In this document: positions 44,678 to 55,653 of the stretch, one piece after another
Position numbering within the stretch: position 1 is the first letter of the stretch
How the letters are laid out: the number at the start of each line of letters is the position of its first letter
Source of the DNA: Schoenoplectus triqueter
Lineage: Eukaryota; Streptophyta; Magnoliopsida; Poales; Cyperaceae
Length of the DNA stretch: 64,000 nucleotides
Assembly: GCA_964058805.1 (NCBI GenBank)
Contig: CAXKVV010000004.1
Span: 310,001 to 374,000 of the forward strand
Direction of reading: 5' to 3'
The notes under the pieces: generated by a model
What the model saw: only the letters and a program-made list of their open reading frames with translations
Databases searched by the model: none
Told to the model about the DNA's origin: nothing
Position numbers and translations under genes: made by a program

Positions 44678-45340
44678 CTAAAACTTTTCCTGCCGGTTTT
44701 GCAAAAACTGATAGTCATTTTCAAGAGGGGTTGACAGGTCAATGGCGGTCATGTCGATGAAAGTGATGAAAACCTGCTCCCAGAAACCCCCTACGTGCAC
44801 CAACACTGATTTCGGTATCATCCGCCCATCATGACAGTCCACCACTGCGTATATTGCCATTCTATCCTGCCCATTAAAAGATACGTCATCGAGGAAGACC
44901 GGTTCATCGAAGTCTTCGAGAATCCTTATTGCCACCACCCTAGACCACAGTCTTAGCGGTATGTTCTTTAGGTGGACTATCATTCGGACGACAACTGACC
45001 TTGGTCGTTCAGGCTCCCCTTCAAACTTCTCAACAGTGACTCCGTAGGTGGGGCCCCACTCCCGCCTCTCCACAATAATGTCCCGTGGGGAGAGTTTGTT
45101 CGGTATGTCTATGATAAAATCCCTATCTGTGAATCTCACCACCGGAAGTACCTATTCTGAGGCTCCATATCGCCGTGCAATGTACCATCGAATGCGGTTT
45201 GTGGATCGATCGGTGCTGGTGTGTCGATATGTTACTAATATTGCTCGGTCCCAGGACGCGCCTTCATCCAGCAGATATGACCGATCTAGGTACAATGTCG
45301 AGAGGTTTCGCTGTCGTGGAGCGTTAATGTAGCGCTCCAT
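44678..45340 (-). pseudogene. ORF carried by CACTA element, ~220 aa, broken by one stop
   Basis: From ATG at 45340 the frame reads MERYINAPRQRNLSTLYLDR and on to RWYIARRYGASE, then an in-frame TAG (45152-45154), and continues without shift VLPVVRFTDRDFIIDIPN ... VHLKNIPLRLWSRVVAIRIL, GQDRMAIYAVVDCHD, ending QFLQNRQEKF. The LKNIPLRLWS-type segment recalls plant DUF4283-like proteins often found in transposons, but the link is tentative. Codon structure is intact over the whole span except the single TAG, so it decayed recently or the stop is read around. I assign no function. Confidence 0.5.
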
Positions 45341-45923
45341 CGTTTTGAGAAAGTTATGGTAAAAGAGGTAAGAAATTTCAACAAAACTTAAGAAAGGGAA
45401 GAGGATCAAAGTGGAGATCAACAACAAACTTGAAGAAAAGTGATCGAAGAGGCAGCACCAACTTGAATAGTGTCGTGAGAGAAAAGCCCTAGAGAGCCAT
45501 AGACAGAGAAGAGATAGAAAAAACGAAGCGGGAAGGAAAAGAGATAGAAAAAACGAAGCGGCGCAAATCTATAGGGTTTTGAGAATACATGTTTAACAAG
45601 GGTTCTTTAAAGGAATCGTTGTTAAAGACCTTATTTAGCAATGAGTTTTTGTGGCAACCGTTGTTAAAGTATTTCGCAATGGTTCTTCAGAGGAACCGTT
45701 GTTAAATGATTTCGCAACGGTTTATCACAAAAACCGTTGTTAAATAGGAGAGAGAAAAAAAGTAGATGTTACGGTTTATAATTTTAACAATGTCTTTTGT
45801 TAGAAAAACGTTATAAAATATGTTCTTCAATATTTCAAAATTATCACTCAACTCTTTTAGCAACAATTAGTACTTAAAACCGTTATTGAATAGGTGTTGT
45901 CGAAAGTCCATTATGTTGTAGTG

Positions 45924-46318
45924 TTTTTTTTAAAACAAAGATGGAGTTAATTAGTTCATTCAACTTTAATAAATGTTTATAAAGAATTTTTATTTAAGTT
46001 TCAAATTTATGACATTTTACAAGAAAAATATTTTTTATACTAAATGAATGACTGATTCTTGATATTGAAGTTAGAATTTAAAAAAAAAATCTTGTTTAAT
46101 TGGCGAAAGCAACGTAACCTCCATGCATATTAAATGTTTGCATGATAAAAATTTTGAATTTTCATACACACCGAGATTTTGGGGAAAAAAGAAGTGCCCT
46201 TCGTTCACTCTAAGTCCAACTATGTTCATTGCATTCCATGGTTGCTCTGGTCATGAGCATGCGCCTACTTTCAGCAAATTTATACATCGACTTAAATAGA
46301 TTTAGTTTGTTTAATTTA
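45924..46318. other. Short intergenic stretch
   Basis: AT-rich with no supported feature. Confidence 0.35.
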
Positions 46319-46711
46319 AGGGCGGGAATCCGTTGAAAACTATTTAGTTTGATAATCTTAATAGCTATTTAGTTTGACAATCTTGATAAACAACATAATG
46401 TAAATTCATACAAAAAAAATTAAAAATGTTTTTTTACAAACATATATTTAGGCTTATAGATTGATTGTGTTTCAAATTCAATACAATTTGAGTGTCATTT
46501 GATATTTCATCAAATATCCAAAATTGTATGATGATTTTAACGGTTAAATTTTATGGTATTTGATGGAATATCAAGTAATACATAGATTGCATCAAACTTG
46601 AAATACAATTAATTTTGAAGCTTAAGAATATGTTTGTAATTTTTTATTTTTAAGATTTTTAAGAATTTATTAAGTTGGTTTTCAAGATGGTTGTCAATGG
46701 ACCCCGCCCTT
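46319..46711. mobile_element. MITE with AAGGGCGGGAATCC / AAGGGCGGGGTCC termini
   Basis: The left end AAGGGCGGGAATCCGTTGA and the inverted right end AAGGGCGGGGTCCATTGAC define it; a TTTAATT heptamer close to both ends may be the remains of a target duplication. The interior near-palindrome (TCATTTGATATTTCATCAAA / TTTGATGGAATATCAAGTAA) matches the other members of the GGGAGGGATC-like family. Confidence 0.68.
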
Positions 46712-47810
46712 CATTTAATTAGCTCTTATTGTTGAACGTCTAATTAAAAAGTAGTTGATGCATATTATACTTCATTCAATTAATAGTACAATATCATGTC
46801 ATTTTCGGATGTACACTGCGAAATCAACTGCAGATCAATTACTGGTCTTGTCTCTACGAAATGCCATGAGTTTAATCACACCTGTAAATAACATAAAAAT
46901 AATAATAAATGCCAGGTCAGTGGAATGAAACCCTGCTTTTTTTCCTTAAAAGATATCTAACAAGCAACGGCGAAATTAGAATTTCAACTTGAAAGGTCGA
47001 GTGTTATATTAAATATTAGATATAAATATTGAAGGAGCAAGATACAACCTTAAAAAATACACTACGATTATTATTTTTTTGTATAAATTTTGATTTTATG
47101 AGAGATCATGCTGGTCCATCCTAGCTCCGTCACTGTTAAAAATGGAGGAAGGATAGGTTGAGCTATAATAAATTCAACGTTATGATTTCGTCAAGTAAAA
47201 AGAATGAAGCGGTAAAGCATAGATCACAGTATCACACCGTTCCATTAGGTCAAATCAATATTTAATTACGAGTTACTATCGGATGTCAGAGGATTGATTA
47301 TTTCATTTCCTCTTGATCTTTACGATAAAGGTGGTTGGGTGTATATGCATAAAATATGAAGATTTTAAATGATAATGATTTTTATCTAACTTTGGGTTGA
47401 CTAAGGTTCTGTTCTTTTTCTCTTCACACGCGTGAGAAAATTTTAAAGAATTAAATTAATTTTTACTGTGCGTGTGGTAAAAAATAATTTATTTAGACTC
47501 AATTTTTTTCCCACGCGTACAGTAACAACGTCAAAAATGTCCTAAAAGTCCATAACAAAGGTAATAAATTCCCCTGGGTAATTATCCCAGCTCTACAAGA
47601 GATTTGGGATTCCGAACGTCTGATTTGTGGGGTGTGCAATACGAATATATTTGTTTGTGTTTGCTCCATTCGTGATTCTCTCTTTTTCACTGACGGCGAG
47701 GATTTGAGCGAGGCGAGAAGTATTTATTCTTATAAATCTCATTCCCTATATGTTCTACTTCTTTCTTTTCGTTTTGAAATTTTCTTCCAAATTTACTAAT
47801 TTCAGAAATT
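46712..47810. other. Intergenic stretch with a GGCGGAGC-type remnant
   Basis: Near 46965-47140 a segment starts CAACGGCGAAATTAG and ends CTAGCTCCGTCACTG, resembling the small MITEs at 12511 and 55028. The rest shows no gene. Confidence 0.35.
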
Positions 47811-50800
47811 GAGCAGACTCCGATATTTTTATTAATAACATAAAAATAATTTGAAAATATGAAAATAATACTGCATGGTCAGAAATCATAAAACTAACTA
47901 ATTCGTGTTTAACAAACGCGTACCCAGATCCACATTCGTTAAAAACGGACTCAGGTCCGTACTTGTTAAGTGTAGATCTGATTTTTCTTTTTTACAGATT
48001 CGAATTTAAGAGTTGAATATGAATATGAATAATTTTTGTATTAAGAGTTTAAGTTAATAATTAAGTTTATTAATATTTAATTTAAAATATTAACTAAGTT
48101 TGTAATTTATTTTTCTGATAAATTGAGATAATAAACTTACTGAATGAATATGAATATGAATAATTCTTTGATGATAAAAATATTATAATTAGTACATAAT
48201 AATTTATTTTAAAAAATATATAAAGAGTTGCATTACAATACAATAGAATACAATAAAATACAATACAATACAACCGTTTTAATTTCGACGATTAGAATAG
48301 CATTTAAATAATGATCTGATTCTTTCAGCAAATGACTTCCGTGCAGTTTGATTACTGCGTTGACTTGATGATGCACCTATGATAGGAAAATGTTAGAATT
48401 ATTTGTAGATATTGTTATATTATAAATTAACTCATATAATTATCTGACTCATTAGTATTATGATGTACATTCAAAGATATAGCATGAGAGACATCGCTAA
48501 TTGAATGCCGTGCAGCGTCAAAAGTAGTATTGCTTATATTACTTCTCGATGGTAGAACGATGATGGAGTGACGGACAGATTGACTTACTTGCCGAGTATT
48601 TAATTTTTCTATTGTATGAAAATGTATAATGCACAATTATATATACATAGTAAAATAGAAGTCTTCATTTCATCTGCATACTAAAATATTACCTGAGTTG
48701 TTATTATTTGATGTAAGTCTTGATTCTCATTTCATCCTTATCCTTCTATTTCATTCATAACCAGGTAAACAAATATATTTTCTACGACCCCTTCGAATCA
48801 ATCGTTGCTCGAGAATGATTCTTGGACCGTTGCTCTTTGGTCAATCAATTTGATTTGGATATGAATAAAAACGTTCAGACCAGGTATCAAGAAGTGTTTG
48901 AGCACTATAAAGGGGATATATAAACCGATTTAACTCGATTTTTTTGAATCTTATTACCGCCAAAATATGAGAGCATGATATACTAGTTAGGTTTGATTTC
49001 AAGCACGTATATTTCGACATCATGATTCTTCATTGTGGATAGTGTATTTAAAATTTTTAAAGTCACCATTAGGTAATGTTTCACCACAGTGAATAACCTC
49101 GTAGTCCCCCCAATCAGAGCCATAAAGGTCAACCCTGTGTGGGCGTGATTTTTCAGCTCTTTTATTTAGTTTTTCGATAAACTTCGTTGACCATACTTTC
49201 CCTCCATTCACTAATACCATAGTTGTATTTCTTCGCTTGTCGAACCAATTAATGCATTTGTACCAAGTACCTTCAACTATTATTGAAATCAGTAAAAACA
49301 TATTTTGAATATACGATTTAGTGATTTTGATCCATTACTTATCATAATTTTTCAATGATAACTTTTATCTTTGCACTGAACCCATTTACTTGGATTTATC
49401 TTTTTTTTACTATTTTGATCTATTATAGTACCTACATTTAATAAAACTTATATTCATTCTGGTACTGTTGTTTCGATGAGATTTTTTCTTTGAAACTGTT
49501 CATTTGAAGAGATTTTTAATGTCCTTATTGGGATATGTTTTGTATAAATTCTCCAAAATATGTTGCATACAATATCGATGTACAACATCCCTATTTTTTC
49601 TGACCAACCATATTGTTGATACTCAAAAACCGCTTTGATTACTTTGTGTTAATAGGAAATTACACAAATCTGTCCAGGTCCGGTCACTTCGTGATGCAAC
49701 CAACTCATAAATCAACCTCAATTCTCCGGATTTTCTTTTTCAACCAATACAAATGCCAAGAGTATGAGTTGATTTTCAGCGTCATAACCACATATCATCA
49801 ATAATCTTCCCTCATAGCGTCCAGATAAAAAACAGCATCAATACTTATAACCGGTCGAAGGTACCGAAAAGCTTCGATGTAGGGACCCCAAGCCCATGCC
49901 GCACACTTAAAATAACAAACTTCCGGTCGAATGTTGGGCTCCGTCAAGATGATGTATTTTATTTCAGAATTTGTTAATTGAACGACATTGAATAATCGAG
50001 GTAGTATACCATACGAACCCTCCCAACTTCTAAAAATTTATATTATTGCTTCCTTGCGACCTCGTCAAATCTTAGAGTAGGAAGGATTAACACTCAAAAA
50101 AAAATTCTCTTAGTAATGCATGAATTATTTTAAATATTAATATCATATCCTCTGCCAACTCTCTTTTTATTACACCGGTTATCATTTTCGTAGTTAATTA
50201 TGCATGATCTAAACGAGTAATCTCTTGAACACATGTGTGATCGTAGAGATTAGTCTTGATAATCCAGAAAGGACTACCTTAGGACACACAACATATAATC
50301 TCTAAAAATATCTAGTTCGTTGTTTATATATCATCAGTAATATAGATTTACTACTTCTTTCTGTTTTCAACTCGATATTTCCTCTTATATGATATTCATT
50401 AATTGCCAATTGTAATTGTTCTTTAGTATTAAATGTTTGATTTTTTGACAGCGGATTATCGAATTGTGACTATGATGGAGCATTTATTTTATAAATCTCA
50501 GAAATATCACTAAAATCACGTGCCAGGTGATGCTTTTCTGATTTATTTTTCATAATTAATCGACGCTCTATATGTTTATGATGATCATAATTTAGGTCAT
50601 CATCTTTATTAGTCGAGTCACAATAATCTTCTCTAATTTTTCATCTATCTGTTGAAATGAGTACAAAATCATCATCACCCTCATCATCATCATTTTGCTC
50701 ATCTTTCTCTAACACATCAGTATCTTTATTACGAACATCATCATTCTCATCACAATCATTTTGCTCATATTCATCTATTACATTTGGACCTGCAAGTGTC

Positions 50801-51756
50801 GGATACAGGGGTCTTTGTGAGTTTGATTTATGTATTTAATGTGCTAAATTTATTGTGGAAGGTATAATATTCTTGGTTCTAATATTGATTTCGAGTAGAT
50901 TATTCAAAGATCCCCTTCATTATCAATTGACAATATTTCCACATAAAACTCAACCATTCTCTAATTCATTTCTGTTGTTGCCATTTAAAATATCATTCGC
51001 CACTCAACCTCATATCGGATAGAAATTAAACAAAAATGATAAGCACCGGTACCTCCTGTATTATATCAAGCACTGATACTAAAAAAAACATTAATTCTCT
51101 AGTAATTCGAGCTGTCTATATATCATAATTCTGACCTCGTCAAAATACGTATCTTCATTTTCAAGAAAAGAAAATCTAGGATGATTATCATAATCAATAC
51201 CCATTGATCATGTAATGATATTGCCATAATCACAATCAGAATCATGTGATTATCATAATCAATACCTATAATCATAATCAGAATTGTTCTGTCAAATTAT
51301 TAAAATTTTATTTGTTAATATATTAAATATGCTTTTAACTTTATTAATATAAAATAAATTAATATTTTCACTGACCTTTATTATGTTTGGAGAAAGTAAA
51401 AAATATAAATTTGAAAGAGCTGCGGATTTTTAATGGTTCTAAGTTCATATTTCTTAAAAGCGGACCTGGGTCCATATTTCTTAAAAGCAGACCTGGATGC
51501 ATATTTCTTAAAAGTAGACCTGGATTTATTAGTACATTATAAGATAATTTGAATTAAATACATTGATTAAAATTAATACAATTCAACTCTTCATTTTCTA
51601 AAATAAAAAAAATTTCTGGTTCGCATTTAATAAGTGCGAACCTGGGTACGTGTTTAATAAACGTGAATTTATTACTTTCGTGATTTCTGCCCATCAAGTG
51701 TTATTCTTGTGTTTTTAAATTTTTATGTTATTAATAAAAATATCAGTCATTGGCTC
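47811..51756 (-). mobile_element. Mutator-like element (MULE), about 3.95 kb, long terminal inverted repeats
   Basis: The left end (from about 47811) and the reverse of the right end (to about 51756) share GATATTTTTATTAATAACAT, AAAAAT, then after variable spacing CAGAAATCA and ACGCGTACCCAG / ACACGTACCCAGG, over about 150 bp. Inside both ends are word repeats with GGACCTGGGTCC-like cores; the right side has three tandem ~30-bp units of TTCTTAAAAGCGGACCTGG (51450-51530). The middle encodes a decayed MuDR-type transposase on the minus strand. No 9-bp target duplication could be matched, so the exact borders are approximate. Confidence 0.78.
48840..50790 (-). pseudogene. Decayed MuDR-type transposase with SWIM zinc finger
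   Basis: Minus strand, in order: an acidic stretch opposite 50657-50790 (Asp/Glu-rich, as in MULE N-termini), WH-like remnants near 50200-50300 (LDYQD, HMCSRDYS), the MULE catalytic region near 49660-49910 (AWGPYIEAFRYLRPVISIDA, LSGRYEGRLL, YDAENQLILLAFVLVEKENP, VTGPGQICVIS), then WSTKFIEKLNKRAEKSRPHR and the SWIM finger SISCSHILAVIRFKKI followed by FIYPLYSAQTLLDTWSERFY. The C-terminal parts (48841-49301) are in two overlapping frames. Stops and frameshifts mean it is inactive. The family is well defined by the order of these blocks. Confidence 0.82.
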
Positions 51757-51769
51757 ATTGCATCGTTAT

Positions 51770-52105
51770 AAATAAAATAGTAAAATCTAATCTGACTCGA
51801 GAAACTCATCTGATTTGTTTGAATCTGAATCTGTATCTAATTTGGTCCAACTTTTTTTTTAAAATCAAACTGATCTTACTCAATCTGATCCGAACCAAAA
51901 CCAAAATTAACTTACAATCAAATCAATCTAAAATCTAAAAAAATAATATATAAATTGAGCTAACTTACAATTAAATTAATCTAAAATCTAAATTAAATTA
52001 ATATGTAAATTGAGCTGATTCGACTTGAGTCGAATTCTTGTCAAATGAATCTGATCCCATTCGTCCGAATTTAAATTTAACCTGACCGGACTTGCTAGAT
52101 TACCA
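51770..52105. repeat. Degenerate word-array remnant (AATCTGATCC / ACTCGAGT words)
   Basis: AATCTAATCTGACTCGAG on the left, and ATGAATCTGATCCCATTCG to TAACCTGACCGGACTTGC on the right, flank an AT-rich middle. The reverse of the right end reads TAAAGGTGGTAATCTAGC, similar to hAT-type termini. No target duplication found. Confidence 0.4.
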
Positions 52106-52744
52106 CCTTTAATTATAAACCTGTAAGTTCTCACATAGATGACACGTGAGCACGAAAAAGAAAATGTTTGTCCTTGTTATTTTCAAGGACCGTTCCTTTG
52201 CCGTATTATTAATCGTGTTTATTACCGACTTTATTGGCTTCCTATCAACCTACAAATTATTTGTGTTGCTTTCTGATCAGGATAATGCACTGTGAGTCTG
52301 TGACAAAGCTGTACTCTTTTGTCCTGTGGTACACGTTCCCAATCCCAAGAAAAGAAACTATGAACTTAACATCCCCTAGTGGATATTGGACAAAAGCATC
52401 CAATGAAGTTCTTTTCCTTTTCTTTTCTTTTCTTTTTTGCAAGAATTTTTTCTTAATAGGACTCTACATCTGTTCGAAATTGGCATGAGAATTACATTAA
52501 CTTAAAGTTGAGTAACATGAATTTTCATTTTTTTTTATCTCAAAAAAATACTATATTTTTACTACAATCCTTGTCCAGATTGTGTTGATTGACGGTATGG
52601 TTCTTTAATTATCAAGCACAAAACTACACACACATCAGTGTTAAATTTGGCGTGTAAAATATCAAGTGGAAGTAGTCTTTCTTACAATGAATGATCATTC
52701 TCGGAATTACTATGTAGGTTGATTTATTTCACATATTTTGGATG
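52106..52744. other. Intergenic stretch
   Basis: Two overlapping open frames on opposite strands (52234-52488 and 52257-52442) have no recognisable content. No gene is supported. Confidence 0.35.
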
Positions 52745-53066
52745 ATTTGACTTGACAATGAGTTATTTTGACAATCTTGATAATTAATTTTTAAATAAAT
52801 ATTAAAAAAAAATTTATGGATATGTTCTTCTATTATAGATTGATGATGATTCAAATTTTATGTAATTCCATTATCGTTTGATACTCCATCAAGGTGATGA
52901 TTTTTGATGGATTATCAAACGATAATAAAATTATATGAAATTTAAATAATCATCAACTTATAAATAGAAGAACATATTCATAAGATTTTTTATTTTTAAA
53001 ATATTTTTCATATTTACTTAAAAATTTATTGCCAAAATTGTCAACTGATCCCTTAAATCATATCTT
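52745..53066. mobile_element. MITE of the GGGAGGGATC-like family, near-perfect palindrome
   Basis: TTGACAATGAGTTATTTTGA at the left is mirrored by AATTGTCAACTGATCCC at the right, and the centre is a symmetrical TTATCGTTTGATACTCCATC / GATGGATTATCAAACGATAA. Related to 37958-38335 and 55654-57214. Outer borders are approximate. Confidence 0.65.
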
Positions 53067-53182
53067 TCACTATTTATTACTCAAAAAATCTTCGAGGCAG
53101 CGGAACATCATGGTGGAGGTCGCTTTTTATATGTTCTAGAGAAAGTCATTTCTTTGGTAGTGAATTTATCAGCATCATGTCT

Positions 53183-53330
53183 AGGGATGGCAATGGGCCG
53201 GATCAGACCGGGTTTATATCAAATTCGGAGTCCGGCTCGTCTTTTAAAATTTTCGGCCCGGCCTATCCGATCCTTACCTTCAGACCTAAATTTGATGATC
53301 CGGCACTCCCATAATACTTGACGGGCCTAA
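53183..53330. repeat. Left end of a truncated hAT-like word-array element
   Basis: TAGGGATGGCAATGGGCCGG followed by GATCAGACCGGG, TCGGCCCGGCCTATCCGATC and related words. This terminus resembles common plant hAT-type ends. A right terminus could not be found, and the ATT microsatellite begins immediately after. Confidence 0.5.
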
Positions 53331-53332
53331 AT

Positions 53333-53347
53333 TTAATAATAATAATA

Positions 53348-53404
<57 letters not shown>
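53333..53404. repeat. AAT/ATT trinucleotide microsatellite
   Basis: Four to five AAT units followed by about nineteen ATT units. Borders the truncated word-array element. Confidence 0.95.
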
Positions 53405-55027
53405 GATTACAAAATTATATTGCACAAATATCATATTTCCATATTATTTCAATCAAATACCTTCAAATGTTAATAATATTTTATAGATTATTCAAATATT
53501 TTTAATGTGATTCATCATTTAATTGCCTCCACAACGAAATACTGACAGATAAACGAAGATAATTAAAATTAAAATTCTTCATTTTATGCTCAAACTTAAT
53601 TAAGAAAATATTTTATGAAATATATAAGGAGAAAGTCTAAAATACAACACATTGTATGGATGCATCTGTACACCATGTTAAAATCTCAAAATTCAAATAA
53701 AAAATGAACAATCCGAAATATTCAATATATTATCCATATCAAACTCTCGTAGAAAATCAAATTTATATTTTTTGATTTTTTTTTGCTATTTAATTGGGTA
53801 GGAAGAAAATCATTATTATTGGATGATCCAAAATCCTCAAATTAACTTTATCTTAACCAAAAAATAACACAAATTTTTAAAAAATATAAAATTTGATTTT
53901 CTAAAAGAGTTTAATATGAAGAATAAATTGACCAGTTCGGATCAATCATTTCTAACTTTAAGTTTAATATTTTGATACATTGTACAGATACATCTATACA
54001 AAGTGTTATATTTTAGACTTCCCATACAAAGTTGCAGTGTACAATATTATTAAATTTTTGTACACCGTAAGTGGTAAGCGTTGCAAATCCCCTCACATAT
54101 TTCTAGTACAACTATTAAAAACTTAAAGATATTTTATTATAACTATATTATAATCTTATTATTTCAGCCTCCCCTCCTATCAAGAATTTTAGACATGACA
54201 TGTCAGTTTTTTATCAAATTATTATTTTTTATTAAAAAAACGGAGGTCTATGTTTCCAAAATTTATTTATCTGCACTTGTTACAGTGATCATAAATTTTG
54301 TGTTAGAGATTTTCTATTAAAGACATGACATATATTCTAATTGTCTGTATCAAATTATTTTAGCTTTCTCCCCTAAGTTTTGTTCCAGTTTCGTTATTAT
54401 AATCTGTGTTATTAGAGCTATATATTCGGGTTGAGTCTCATGAACCTAGAGGGTTGTCGCCTCCTAATAAAAAAACTTTTAAAATAAACTTATGTTATTA
54501 TGTCTTTCAGGACAAAAATTTGCAATAATATGTTTGTTCTTCAAAATATTATAAGTTATATTATTCTAAAATTTTCTTCCATCAAGTACGTGCTCCTAAT
54601 ATCGTTAACTAATTATTATAGGAAGAACTTTTCTGGAAAAAAAATATGAAGAAGAGCGAAATGTGGAATAGTGTAAACCTTCAATATTGTTTGTTTAATT
54701 TTAACTCTGTTAATGATAAGTAGGTGAGGGAGGAGACGGCAGATGAGTGATATGACTCAATTATATTAGGTCTAGTCTCAGTTTAGATTCTGCAAGGAAC
54801 CAGTCTCAAATATTCAGTAAAGACTAAGCAGAAGAGCTGAATCACCTGGTCTAGCTTCTATTCCGATATATTTGTTGCTGATCTCAAAGGTCTATAAATA
54901 AGACCTCATATTTAAGGAAAAATTCACAACTTAATTTACACACAATTGTATTAGAGATAAACTTAGGGTTTTCGATATTTTGTACCAATACCGAATAGCC
55001 TCATCAATAATTATGTGCATGTGGGGT
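53405..55027. other. Intergenic AT-rich stretch
   Basis: A near-repeat of a sentence-like block occurs at 53640-53690 and in inverse at 53970-54020 (AAAATACAACACATTGTATG / CAAAGTGTTATATTTTAGAC), suggesting an undelimited ~390-bp inverted-repeat element. No gene is supported. Confidence 0.35.
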
Positions 55028-55170
55028 CAGGGCGGAGCCAAAAAAAATTGATAGGAGATATCCGGTTCAAATAAATATAATATTTAGGGGTCAAAAAAAT
55101 TATTTTTTATCATACGAGTTTTATTTTTCAGTAGGTGCCCGAACTGGCGCCTACCTTGGATCCGCCCCTT
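55028..55170. mobile_element. Small MITE with GGGCGGAGCC termini, 143 bp
   Basis: Starts CAGGGCGGAGCCA and ends GGATCCGCCCCTT. Flanking octamers TGTGGGGT (55020-55027) and TGTGGGTT (55171-55178) differ at one position, consistent with an 8-bp hAT-type duplication. Same style as the element at 12511-12680. Confidence 0.68.
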
Positions 55171-55653
55171 TGTGGGTTCCATTAATACTGGGAGAAAGGA
55201 TACAGCCGTGTGCGTTTGGGATCATATCATGAGGAAAGAGGGAAATTAGTTTAATTAGGATTATCCTATGTAACTAGTGGGACTCATATTCAGATAATAT
55301 TTTCTATGCTATCATGAAATGCAATTTAATCTATGCTAATGGAAGCTAACTGCATGGACCACATTTGGTTTCGTTGATGGTGGCAATATTAACATTACGA
55401 GATAAAAATAATATGAAATTAATTAAGAAATAATTGTTAAAATTAATAATCTAAAAAATATATTTTTTACAATTGTAAGAACGAAGATGGGTTACAAAAT
55501 ATTCTTTTTCAAAAACTGTCTCTAGATACGTTTATTTTTTAGATAACAAAATATTCTAGAGAAGACTGATAACAGAACTGTTTCTAACAGAAATTGGATT
55601 GTGTTAAAAATATAGTGTGATATGGCAGAATTACTTGGAAGCCTAAATTTGAA

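Larger units (their letters stand above)
43541..45923. mobile_element. CACTA (En/Spm-type) element, 2383 bp, carrying an ORF
   Basis: The right terminus on the reverse strand reads CACTACAACATAATGGAC, and the left terminus CATCATGAGAGAAAATAACT is a decayed form of the common CACTACAAG-AAAATAAC start. TTT trinucleotides flank both sides (43538-43540 and 45924-45926), fitting the 3-bp CACTA duplication. Subterminal repeats containing AACGGTT / AACCGTTG occupy 43560-43870 and 45595-45900 in many copies, as is usual for CACTA elements. Inside are a minisatellite (43925-44470) and a nearly intact ORF. No TNPD-type transposase was seen. Confidence 0.82.

Noticed and set aside
53640..54020. Inverted repeat around AAAATACAACACATTGTATG as a complete MITE
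   Set aside because: Similarity between arms is weak and no termini or target duplication could be fixed, so it was left as part of the intergenic description.
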